Assembly (NCBI RefSeq): GCF_018070345.1
Contig: NZ_JAGPXX010000010.1
Coordinates: 62,001 to 126,000 of the forward strand
DNA: 64,000 nucleotides
Origin: Streptomyces sp. F63
GTDB lineage: Bacteria > Actinomycetota > Actinomycetes > Streptomycetales > Streptomycetaceae
Direction: 5' to 3'
Part shown: piece after piece, positions 52,287-62,400 of the stretch
How the letters are laid out: every line of letters starts with the position of its first letter
Numbering within the stretch: the first letter of the stretch is position 1
Notes under the pieces: model-generated
Database searches by the model: none
Told to the model about the DNA's origin: nothing
Seen by the model: only the letters and a program-made list of their open reading frames with translations
Made by a program: the position numbers and the translations under genes

Positions 52287-53504
52287 ATGACAGACATGGG
52301 GGAGCAGTGGCGCATCCGGGTCCTGGGCGATCTCGGCGTCGAGCGGGACGGGACACCGCTGGAGCCGCCCACCGGGCTCGCCGGTGCGGTGCTGGTGGTC
52401 CTGGCGCTGCGGTCGCGGCACGGCGCGCGGGAGCAGGACGTGATGGCGTGGGTCCGGGACGGCGCCGGGCGCCCCGCGATCGCCTCCGAGTTGGCGCTGG
52501 CGCAGCACGTCAGCAGCCTGCGGCGGACCGGACTGCCGGTGCCCAAGCGGGCCAAGGGACGCCCGTACACCCTTGACCGGCAGTCGGTCCGGGTGGACGC
52601 CGAGGAGTTCGTCTCGGACGTGGGGAAGCTGCGCGATCCGGCCGGGCCGCCGGACCCGGCGGAACTCGCCCGGCTGATCGGCCTGTGGTACGGCGACCCG
52701 CGCGTCTGCCACCCGCAGGTCGAATCCGGCCGCTGGAGCGCGGTGTTCGCGTGCCGCGACCGGCTGCTGGAGGTGCTCGGCGACACGGACCCGGAGGTCC
52801 TGCGCCAACTCGACGGCCTGGAAGGGTTCCTGGACCTCTTCCCCGGTGACCGCCTCTGCGCCCCGGTCCGGGAGCGGCTGCGGGCCGGTGAGCGGCGGCG
52901 CATTCTGGTGGTGGAGGACCAGATGGCCGGCCTGATCGAGTCCGCGCTCGAGACCTTCGGGTTCTCCTGTCTCACCGTCCGTTCGCTGGACGAGTGGTGG
53001 CGGCTGCGGCGCGACCGGGAGGCCGAGGTGAAGCAGCTCGCCGGGGCACTGGTGGACCTGCATCTGACTCCGGGGCTGGGCGACCGGCAGGGCCTGGAGG
53101 TCGTGGAGTGGCTGGCCCGCCACACCGAGGTGCCGGCCTCGCTGATGACCATGGCACCGCCGTCGGGCGACCTCTACGACAGCACCCTGGTGCAGCGGGC
53201 CCGGTACCGCCTGGTCGGCATCATCCACAAGGGCACACCCCAGGTCGACCTGACGGTCATCAGGACGGCCGCCGAGGCCCTGGTGTCCCAGGACCCGAGG
53301 CACCGCAGAAGGCGGGCCGAGACCTGGCTGGAGTGGGCGGCTCTGCGCGCCGACGAGAGACTGGACGCCGGGGGCAGCGGACGGAACACGGCACTGCAGC
53401 GCTGCCGCCAGGCTGCCGACCGGGTGCGCGGGACCCTCCGGAACGGGACGGTGGCGGAGGCGGAAGACCAGATGCGCGCCTTCCTCCAGCAGTACCCGGG
53501 CTGA
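52287..53504 (+). CDS. SARP-like DNA-binding domain fused to a response-regulator receiver domain
   Basis: This 405-residue regulator starts with a winged-helix segment (about 8-110, RIRVLGDLGVERDGTPLEPP to RPYTLDRQSVRVDAEEF) like SARP/OmpR_C domains, followed by a BTAD-like helical part (about 115-205). A receiver-like domain occupies about 208-330: RRILVVEDQ (acidic pair), ALVDLHLTPG with the likely phospho-acceptor Asp, and IIHKG with the conserved Lys. The order DNA-binding then receiver is the reverse of OmpR types. CACAAT six bases before the ATG suggests a leaderless transcript. Its likely kinase is the histidine-kinase-like protein encoded convergently at 53528. Confidence 0.75.
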   Translation: MTDMGEQWRIRVLGDLGVERDGTPLEPPTGLAGAVLVVLALRSRHGAREQDVMAWVRDGAGRPAIASELALAQHVSSLRRTGLPVPKRAKGRPYTLDRQSVRVDAEEFVSDVGKLRDPAGPPDPAELARLIGLWYGDPRVCHPQVESGRWSAVFACRDRLLEVLGDTDPEVLRQLDGLEGFLDLFPGDRLCAPVRERLRAGERRRILVVEDQMAGLIESALETFGFSCLTVRSLDEWWRLRRDREAEVKQLAGALVDLHLTPGLGDRQGLEVVEWLARHTEVPASLMTMAPPSGDLYDSTLVQRARYRLVGIIHKGTPQVDLTVIRTAAEALVSQDPRHRRRRAETWLEWAALRADERLDAGGSGRNTALQRCRQAADRVRGTLRNGTVAEAEDQMRAFLQQYPG

Positions 53505-53527
53505 GGGCGGGGGCCGGGCGGCCGCCG

Positions 53528-56099
53528 TCAGTGCGCGACGGGCAGCCGGACCCGCAGATGGGCGCCGCCGAGCGGGGAGCCGTCCAGGATGTCGAGCCGC
53601 CCGCCGGCCTCGCGTACCAGCCCCCGCGCGGCCGACAGCCCGGTGCCCCCGGTGCCGTGCCGGGACAGGTGCTCGCCGGTGCGCAGCAACTCCCGCTCCT
53701 CCTGCGTGAGTCCGGGCCCTGAGTCCTCGATGTCCACCTGGAACCACCCGCCGGAGCCGGACCACGACGTCCGGGCCGCCGCGGACCGCTTCCGCGGATC
53801 CGGCCCCCCGCACGGAACGCACCGCCTGGGCCGCGTTGCGGATCAGGTTCTCGAACGCGGTCTCCAGGGCGACGCGTACGGCCAGCACCGGCGCCCCGCC
53901 GGCCGGCCCGTCGGCCGCCTCGCTGTGGAAGGTCATCCGTACACCCTCGTTGAACTCGACGTCCCGGGTGACCCTGAGCAGCAGTTCGCCCAGGTCGTGC
54001 ACGGCCGGCGGCTCCTGATGGCCGGAGACCGCGGTGCGGATCTGCTCCCCGCCGAGCCGGGGCAGCATGCCGATGACCCGCTTCAACTCGGCCGCCTCGG
54101 CGCCGGAGAGTCTGGTGCCGAGCTCGTCGAGACGCGCGTGGATGAGCGCCAGGTCGTTGTCGGCCTGGTGCGCGTGGTGCCGTACCGCCTTCTCGGTGCG
54201 CGCGGCATGGGTGAAGGCCCTGGCCTCCTCCAGGCGCTGCACCAGGACCTCCACGGCCGCGGCGGCCTGCTCGCTCGCGCCCTCGGAGAGCAGGGCGCCC
54301 AGGCCGGCCCGCAGGGTGCGGTAGCCGCCGGTACCGTCGGGGAGCGCCGCGCGCCGCAGGAGACCCTGCCCGCACAGCCGTTCCAGGACCTCCTCGGCGT
54401 CGAAGAGCTGCCCGGAGCGCCGGGGGAAGTCGTCGGGCAGGCCGGCCAGCGGAAGATCGGTCAGGATGTCGGCGGCCCGGAACGGCTCCTCCGGGTGCAG
54501 GGCGTGGGCCAGGCCCAGCGCGGCCCGTTCCTCCGCGGGGAGCGTGCCGGTCACCTCGGAGCGCACCCGGGCCCGGAACGCGGAGGTACGGACCAGGGCC
54601 AGTCCGGTGTGGCCGAGCCGGCCGTCGGCGGACCGCTGCGGCAGCACCTCGTCCAGCAGCATCCGCATGACCAGCGGATGGCCCTCGGACTCATAGTCCA
54701 GGGCGTGCACGAGGGCCGCGTCGGGGACCACGGCGTGCAGGTCGAGGAGCCAGGCCAGCGCCTCGCGCGGGGTGCCGCCGTTGAGGGCGATGCCCGCGCC
54801 GGGGAACGCCAGGGCGCACGGGCCCAGCCGGGGGACCAGCAGGCGCAGCAGGTTGATCCGCCGGTGGGCGGGCGCGGACAGCAGACCGGCCGGCGGCGGG
54901 GTGAGGACCCGCAGCAGCTCCACGGCGGTCAGCGCCGCGACACCGGCCGGCGTGGCCGGTGCCGGGCCGGCTGTGGGCACGAACCAGACCAGTGGCCGCG
55001 GCAGTTCGCCGGGCGGCGGCGCGTCGGTGGCGGAGACCCACAGGCCGACCCCGGCCGGGTCGGTGATCGGCAGGTGCGGCAGCCGGGCGTCGTCCAGCCC
55101 GGTCAGCAGGGTGTGGTAGCCGTTGTCCCGGAAGATCACGGGTTTGCGCACGTCCTCGCCGAGGACCGCGCTCAGGCAGGAGGCGAAGTCGGCGACGGAG
55201 GTCTCGTGGCGGCCCGCGGCGAGGACGCGCAGCGACTGCAGCAGCGGGATGTCGGACTCGCCGAGCCGGACGTAGCGGGTCAGATAGTCGTGTCGCGGCG
55301 GCACGGACTCGGGCGGGTAGTGGCTGAGGATCTCCCGGAGGCCGCGGCCGAGTGCGGGGTCCCAGCGGGGCGGGCGGGGCACCCAGGCGGGGCTGCTGCC
55401 GTTCGTGTCGATGTCGTCCGCCGCCAGCAGCCTGCGGGCCGCCTCGAACTCGTTGGCGTCCAGGCAGGCCTCGACCGCCCTGGCGTGGGCCTCGGACAAC
55501 TCCGCGGCGTTGAGTTTCTCGCGCAGCGCCTGCTGGTGCCGCTGCTCGGCGCGGTGTACGGCGGCCTCGGCCTCGTCGAGCAGGGCCGTCGCCTCGGCGC
55601 GCCGGCGCACCGCGGCCTCCTCGGCCCGCCCTGCCAGGTCCGCCGGGAGGCCGGCCGAGCTGCGGGAGGCGCGCCGGCGCAGCAGGGTGACCCGGGACCG
55701 TACGGTGGCGAGGGCCTCCTGCTGGGCGGCGTCGAGCCGGGCGTCGAGGCCGGCGCGTACGTTCCGCGGCAGGGCGGTGCCGGCCGGGCCGGCGGGGGAG
55801 CCGGCGGTGTCATCCAGGAGGTCGGCGGTGACGGTGAACTCGCCGTCGTCGACCAGGCGGTGCAGTCCCTGCGCCTCCGTCATCGGTTCGGCCAGGCCCC
55901 GCAGTACCAGGGCGGCCGCCTCGCCGGGGGCGAGCGTCCGGCCGCCGGCCAGGGCGACGGCGAGTGCGGGGTGCCGGCTGCGGCCCGCCCAGTTCCGCAG
56001 CACCGTGTCGAGCAGCGGCCCGGCCTGGTCGTCGGGCTCGGCGGGCTCGGCAGGGCCGGCGGGCTCGGCGGGGCCGGCGGAGTCCGCGGGTACGGTCAT
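53528..56099 (-). pseudogene. Large histidine-kinase-like ATPase, single frameshift near the C-terminus
   Basis: The reading starts at 56099 (ATG overlapping the stop of the PLD gene) and runs about 780 residues. It covers an Ala/Pro-rich start, a helical coiled region, a central uncharacterised domain, and near its end HHAHQADNDLALIHARL and the N-box AFENLIRNAAQAV. Around 53757 the frame breaks. The next frame continues perfectly with WFQVDIEDSGPGLT (G1 box) and HGTGGTGLSAARGLV (G2 box) to a stop at 53528. Total length is 3n+1, so one extra base (or two missing) disrupts the ATPase domain. A sequencing error is a real alternative. It was or is a sensor partner of the adjacent regulator. Confidence 0.72.
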
Positions 56100-59000
56100 G
56101 AGGCCCTCCAGCGGGCGAGCGGTTCGAGGTCGGCGAGGAAGCGCCGGGCCAGCACGCCCTCCGGCCCGTCCAGTGCGGCCGCCGCGCCGGTGAGTCCGGC
56201 CCAGTGCCCGGCCAGCCAGGTGCCCAGCTCCTCGGCTCCGGGCGGGGCCGCCCCCGTCGCGGCGGCCGATCCCGCCGTGCCGAGGAGGTCGTCCACCGCG
56301 GTCACCACCGGGTTCAGCCGCTGCAGGTAGCGCTTGAGGTGGCCGCCGAACATCGGGGTCCCGTGCTGGGAGGCGCCCCGCCCGGCCGCCAGCACCAGTT
56401 GCTCGGCGGGATGGGCCCCCGGCCCCTCGCGCCACTCCCGGAGCTCGCCGTCGCCGCGGCCGGTGACGATCCGGCCCAGCTCGGCGAAGGCCCCGGACGG
56501 GGTGTTGAACAGGGCATGGTGGGTGCGGGTGCTGACCGGGCTGGCGAAGGTCATGGCCCGGGCGTGCGCCAGCCGGTGTTCCAGCTCCTCCCAGAGCCCG
56601 GCCCGTTCGTGCTCCCGCCGCGAGCCGTCCAGGCTCACCCGGATCAGTTCCAGCGGCATCGGCAGGTACGCGGCCCGCCAGTAGGCGCCGACCCGGTCCG
56701 CGAACTCCGACCACGGTGCGGCAAGCCGGGGCCGTACGACCTCCAGCGCCTCCTGGCCGGAGGCGTCACCCGTGAGCAGCAGCAGGGAGCACGCTCCGAG
56801 CGCCGCCACCACCCGCTCCGCGGCGCAGAGCCCTTCCGGGAGGACGAGTTCCTCAAGGACCAGTTCCTCCAGGACCGCGGCCACCGCTGCCGGACGGTGC
56901 GCGGAGCGGGCCGCGCCCAGCACCGCCGTACGGGCCCGGGGCCGGAAACCGGCCTCGGGCAGGCCGAGGCGGAGCACCGCGGCCTCCACGAACCGCCCGG
57001 TGTTCCAGCAGTGCCGCACGAGCCACCGCTGCCAGCGCCCCGCCCGGGCGTCCTGCCCGCCGTCGGGGCCGCCGCCCCGGTGGTCGGCCAGGCAGCGGGC
57101 GGCGACCACCGCGACCAGGTCCTCGGGGCCCGACCCGCCGAGCAGCTCCAGCAGCTGCCAGGGATCCTCCGCGTCGCCCAGCACCTTGGCCACCAGCCGC
57201 GGGTCGGCGGCGCCCTGCTCCGCGTAGGCCCGGAGCAGCCGCTGGGCCGGGGCGTGGGCGACGCCGGCCGGCGTCGGGGCCGCGGCGGAGCCGGGCCCGG
57301 TCTCCGGCCCGGTCCCCGCGGCCGCCTCCGGCGCGGCGGGCGTCCCGGTGGCGCCCGCCGCCCGGGCCACCGAGTCCGCGGCGGCGGCGCCGCTGACCCG
57401 GACGCTCAGCTCCGAGGCCAGCCGGTGGCGTCCGTAACGGCCGTCGAACGCCAGGTAGTTGAAGCTGCCGACGACGGCCTCGTCGTCCCAGACCAGCAGC
57501 GCCGCCCGGTTGCCGCCCTCCACCAGGCGCAGTCCGCCGGGGAAGCGGGCCAGCAGGTCCTGCAGCCGCTGCCGGGCCTCGCCGTACTGACGGCGGTCGC
57601 CCACCGGGTGGCCGGCGTCCGGCAGAACCAGGGTCACCTCGACGCCCTCCTCCAGCCGGGAGCGCAGGGCGCCCACCAGCCCGGTGTCGACGATCTCGGC
57701 GGCCAGACCGTCGGACGCGATCACCAGCCTGCGGCGTGCCCGCCTCAGGGCGACCCGGAACAGGGTGCGGTGCGTCGCGTCCGTGACCAGACGGGCGGCG
57801 GGCAGCCGGCGGGCCGCCAGCCGGGCCTGCGCCTGCCGCAGGTACGCGGACCAGCCGCCGACCCACAGCTCCAGCGCCGACGTCTCGACACTCGGATCCT
57901 CGGCCGGCGCCTCCACCGCCGGCTCCGGCAACTCCCCGCGCCCGCGCCCGCGCGCCGGTTCCGGCGCCGGTGCCCCGGCCGTCCCGGGGTCCGCGGTCCG
58001 GAAGTCCGCGGCCCGGACCCGGACCAGCCGGCTGTGCTCGTACGACGGCACCGAGGCCCGTACCCAGTCCAGCAGCTCCGTGATCACCGGGCTGTCGTCG
58101 CCCGGCTGTTCCAGCAGCAGCCCGACGGAGGACCGCCCCCCGGCGCCCGACAGCGGAGCCGCGCTGGTGACCAGAGCCGCCGTGTGGTCGGCGATCACCA
58201 GCTTGGCGTGCGTCCGGGCGCTGGTCACCGGCAGTACCACCTGGGTCGCGCCGGCTTTCGCGCCCAGCCGCTGCAGGTCCTCCAGGGCGTTGCGGGTCCG
58301 CTCGTCGAATTCCTCGTCCCGGTCCCGGTCGGCCGCCCCCCACAGCAGCACCAGGCGGACGTCGCGCCGCACCGCGTCCTCGAGTGCCGGGAGGTGCCGG
58401 CGCAGCGTCTGGTAGTGGATCCGCGGACTGCAGATCACCAGCTGGGCGTCGGCCTGGGCGATCAGCTCCCCCACCAGCCGCTCGTGTTCGTCGGCCGTCA
58501 CCGGTCGCACCCGCATCTCGCGGTCCGTGCGCTCCTGCAGCAGGCCCTCCAACTGCCGTGCGCCGTCGGCGAGTTCGCGGTGCCAGGCGCGGCGCTGCCC
58601 GGCCGGGACCCCGCGCGCCGTCTCCACCCGGTCCGCCAGGCGTGCCAGCGCGCCCGCGGGGGAGGGCGGTTCGCTCAGCGCGCCGACCGCGACATCGCGC
58701 AGCGCGGTGAACGGCTTGCCGCCGGGCGCCTCCGCGGCGAGCTGGGTGAGCCGTTCCGAGGCACTCTCCCGCAGCTCGGCCGGCACGCGGTCGTCCACCA
58801 CGGTCATCGTCAGCTGCTGGTCGTGCTCGTCCCAGCGCGGCTCCACCTTCAGCTCGATCCACCGGCGGGTCCGCGGCCGTTCCAGACCGGGCGGCGGCAG
58901 CCGGTAGGACAGCACCTTGCGCCGGCGCCCGGAGTCCACCGGCTGGTGGGACCTGTCGGCCGGCGGCCGGTGGTCGTCGGCCTTCAGCGACTCGTCGAGC

Positions 59001-59455
59001 GCCCGCAGCACCGCGGACTGCGGCACCCTGTCCAGGCCCACCGGGTCGTCGCCCGGCGGCAGGGCGAACCTGGGGTCGGGCGGCGACAGCGGACCGCCGG
59101 CGGGCAGCACCCGGCGGGTGACCTGGTCGATCATCAGCTCCCGCTTCTCCCGCACATACTCCGCACCGGGCACCGGCGCACCCCGGTCCAGCCGGTCGGC
59201 GACCTCCGGCGGCACGACGATCCGGTTCAGGGAGCGGTCCACCGTCAGCAGCCCTGCCCGCCACAGGTCGTACACCAGGTCGTGGACGATCCTGCGGCCG
59301 AGCTGCAGATGCCCGGTGAGCTGCCCCACGTCGGTGAGCCCGGCGCGCACCGCGTCCAGCAGCACCAGTTCCATCGGCGACAGCGCGCCGCCGTAGCCGA
59401 GCCGGACCTGCAGCTCCACCGTCTCGCAGGGCACGTAGACGACCGCGACGCTCAC
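56096..59455 (-). CDS. PLD-superfamily protein with one intact and one degenerate HKD motif
   Basis: The 1119-residue protein begins with a winged-helix-like domain (about 25-90, MELVLLDAVRAGLTDVGQL). A first PLD domain has THAKLVIAD (HxKx4D) and a GS-type continuation near residue 418. A second PLD-like domain near 650 reads NRAALLVWDDEAVVGSFNY, in which the His and Lys of HKD are lost. A long alpha-helical C-terminal region of unknown role follows. It could be a nuclease or phosphodiesterase, possibly dimerising through the intact half. Its GTG overlaps the helicase stop and its stop overlaps the next gene, so the three form a coupled operon. Confidence 0.78.
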   Translation of the reverse strand: MSVAVVYVPCETVELQVRLGYGGALSPMELVLLDAVRAGLTDVGQLTGHLQLGRRIVHDLVYDLWRAGLLTVDRSLNRIVVPPEVADRLDRGAPVPGAEYVREKRELMIDQVTRRVLPAGGPLSPPDPRFALPPGDDPVGLDRVPQSAVLRALDESLKADDHRPPADRSHQPVDSGRRRKVLSYRLPPPGLERPRTRRWIELKVEPRWDEHDQQLTMTVVDDRVPAELRESASERLTQLAAEAPGGKPFTALRDVAVGALSEPPSPAGALARLADRVETARGVPAGQRRAWHRELADGARQLEGLLQERTDREMRVRPVTADEHERLVGELIAQADAQLVICSPRIHYQTLRRHLPALEDAVRRDVRLVLLWGAADRDRDEEFDERTRNALEDLQRLGAKAGATQVVLPVTSARTHAKLVIADHTAALVTSAAPLSGAGGRSSVGLLLEQPGDDSPVITELLDWVRASVPSYEHSRLVRVRAADFRTADPGTAGAPAPEPARGRGRGELPEPAVEAPAEDPSVETSALELWVGGWSAYLRQAQARLAARRLPAARLVTDATHRTLFRVALRRARRRLVIASDGLAAEIVDTGLVGALRSRLEEGVEVTLVLPDAGHPVGDRRQYGEARQRLQDLLARFPGGLRLVEGGNRAALLVWDDEAVVGSFNYLAFDGRYGRHRLASELSVRVSGAAAADSVARAAGATGTPAAPEAAAGTGPETGPGSAAAPTPAGVAHAPAQRLLRAYAEQGAADPRLVAKVLGDAEDPWQLLELLGGSGPEDLVAVVAARCLADHRGGGPDGGQDARAGRWQRWLVRHCWNTGRFVEAAVLRLGLPEAGFRPRARTAVLGAARSAHRPAAVAAVLEELVLEELVLPEGLCAAERVVAALGACSLLLLTGDASGQEALEVVRPRLAAPWSEFADRVGAYWRAAYLPMPLELIRVSLDGSRREHERAGLWEELEHRLAHARAMTFASPVSTRTHHALFNTPSGAFAELGRIVTGRGDGELREWREGPGAHPAEQLVLAAGRGASQHGTPMFGGHLKRYLQRLNPVVTAVDDLLGTAGSAAATGAAPPGAEELGTWLAGHWAGLTGAAAALDGPEGVLARRFLADLEPLARWRAS

Positions 59456-62400
59456 CTCGCCTCCAGGGACAGGACGTCGGCGGCGTTCAGCACGGCACCG
59501 TAGTGGTCCACCGCCTGGCAGACCGTCTGCCAGAAGGTGTCGCCGCCGTTCTCGAACCCCGCGTAGTGCGCGTACTCCCCGACCACCACCAGCAGTTGCC
59601 GGGCCCGGGAGAACAGGACGTTGATCAGGTCCCGGCGGGACAGGTGACCGAAGCTCTCGGCCGCGCTGCCCGAGCCGCGCCGCTTGTTCCGCACCAGTGA
59701 GACCACCACGATGTCCGCCTCCCGGCCCTGGAAGGCGTGCACGGTCTGCACGAACCGCGACAGGTCGCCGTAGCGGTGCAGGACCTCAGCCTGCCGCCGG
59801 TACGGGGTGAGCACCGCCAGCGGCTCGGTACTGAAACCGTCGCGGCCCGGAACCGGGGCCGGGCGCAGGGCCGACACCAGGCGGTGCACGATGTCCGCCT
59901 CGCCCTCGTTCTTCCAGTACGGCTGCTCCTGGCAGTTCGGCAGCCCCGCGGTGTCCAGCCACACCAGGGCACGGCCGCGCAGCCAGCCCGGCGCCTCCAC
60001 CGGTGCCGGGGTCTCCGGGTGGTGGGTGGCCAGCCCGCCCAGCGGCATGCCGTCCTCGGGCGGGGGCTCCCCGGGGCGCGGCGGCCGCGGGTAGAACCCC
60101 CGGCTGACCACCTGCGCGATCGGCTCACGCATCCGGAACTGGGTGGACAGCCGCGCCGTCGGCCGGTTTCGCCAGGTGACCGGTTCCACGCCGGCGTCCG
60201 CACCCGTGTCCGTGCCGGCGGCATCCGCGCCGGTGCCGGTGCCGTCGCCCGCGGTCTCCTGCTCCGGGAAGAGGCTGCCGAACATGTCGAACGCCTTCAG
60301 GTACGTCGTGCGGTCGGCGCCCGCGGCGGCGATCGCGGTGCTGGGATCGTTGACGCACGAGTCGAGGAACCGCACCACCTCGTCCCGCCGGTGCGCCGGC
60401 AACTGGAAGTGGTCCCCGATCAGCGTCCAGCGGGTGCCTCTCACCAGCGGGATGGCCAGCTCCGTCGGCCATGCCTTGGCCGCCTCCTCGACGATGACCC
60501 AGTCGAACGACGACGCTCCACCGGTCGCCCCCAGATTGCGCGGCGTGGCGGTGGCGCAGGTGGCGAAGACAATGTTCGCGCCGCGCTGCAGGCGGTCCGC
60601 CAGCTCCGGCAGGACCGGTTCCCGGGCGCCGGGATCCAGTATTCCGCGCCACCGCTCGAGCACCGGCCGCACGTCCGGGTCCACCCCGGCGGCCAGCTGC
60701 TCGTCGATGCCCTGCCGCATCTGCCGGGCCCGGCGCAGTACCAGCTCGCTGCGGAGCCAGGGGCGGACCCGCTCGTCCGGGTTGCCGCGCTGGGACACCA
60801 CCCGCAGCGCGATCGGGACATCGGGGTCCGCGTCCGTCGGCCCCTCGTCGTTCCGTGCGCCGATGTCCTTCAGGATGCGCGCCGCGAGGTTGTCCAGGGT
60901 GAAGTTGGACTGGGCCGAGACCAGGATGCGATGGGTGGACTCCTGCTCCAGATAGGCGGCGACAGCGCGCGCGGTGACCGTCGTCTTGCCCGTCCCGGGC
61001 GGCCCCTGCAGGGCGAAGAACGGCTGGTGCACCAGGATGTCCCGCACCGCCTGCCGGCCGCCCTTCAGCAGGCCCTCGCCCGCGCCCGCCCACCGCTGCG
61101 GCAGCGTGGGCAGTGAGAACGGCCTGCGCAACTGGCTGACCAGCGACTTGAGGGCGAACAGTTCCCAGCGCGCGTCCGCCTGCCGGCGCAGCACCGTCTC
61201 CGAACCGATGTCGTCGGCCGGCCGGATCCAGCCCCGCGGCGGGATCCTCTTCTGCCCCGGCTTGGGCTGCAGCACGATCCGGTCGCCGCCCTCGACCCGC
61301 ACCACCTGTGCCTGCACGCTCCGTACGTTCCGACCCTTGCGGTCGTGGTCCCCGGCGTACACCTCGACGTCGGCGCTGCCGCTCTCCTCGTTCTCCAGCC
61401 GGCCGAAGAACTCCCCGAACGGGGGCCGCAGTTCGGGGTTGCCCGCGTATTTGGTGAGCAGGGCGTGGCTGTGGACGCGATCCTGGTCGCGCTGCTGGTC
61501 CCAGCGCACCAGCGTGCCGTCGCCCGGGGCGTCGGCCACCGTCTCGTACGGGTAGCGGCGGGCACGCAGTTCGACGCCCTGGAACTCCAGCAGCCAGTTG
61601 ATGGCGCGCTCGTAGTCCAGCTGCGCGGTGGACTTCGCGACGGCCGGGCGGATGGCGTCCGTGAACGCCTCCCAGCTCGGCCGGTCCCGGCGCAGCGCGT
61701 TGAGCCGCGGTGCCGGGGTGCGGTAACTCAGCGCCTTGATCTCCGGCATGGGCCGCTTCAGCGAGGCCGCCCGCAGATCCTCCAGCTTGTTCTGCACCCC
61801 GTACGCGTCCAGCCGCGCCACGTACTTCACCACCAGCACCTCGGGCATCGGAGCCCCCAGACTCAGACCCTGCCGCGGCCGGAGCAACTGGCAGAACCAC
61901 AGGGCACGGGCGCCCGCCAGCACCACGGTGGCCTCGCGCTTGCTCTCCGTGGAGCCGCCGTTGACGAACGGGTCGGCGCCGTCCGGGGACCAGAGCACCT
62001 CGCCGCGGCGCAGATCGGTGCGGAGCAGTTCGGCCGTCTCCCGGATGCCGGCCTCACTGTCCGCCGGGTGCTCCAGCCAGTTCCACTTGCCCAGGGTCTC
62101 CTCGCCCCGCTCCGGCATGAAGGCGAGCAGATGCGGCAGGCTGCTCACCGCACCGCCGAACTCGATCACGTTCGCTTCGTGGTGCTCGTTCAGGTGGCCC
62201 GCGACCTCGTCCGCGGTGGGCCGGTTCCGCGGGTGCGGGTCCAGCATCCGCCGCAGCAGGTCGCGCAGCGCGGAAGGCAGCCGGGCGTGCTGCAGCCGGT
62301 CCAGCAGATGCTCGCCCAGGCGCTCCAGCCGGTCCCGTTCGGCCACCGCCTCCGCCGCCTCACGGGGGACGCGCTTCGGCACCAGCTCCTGGGGCAGCGG

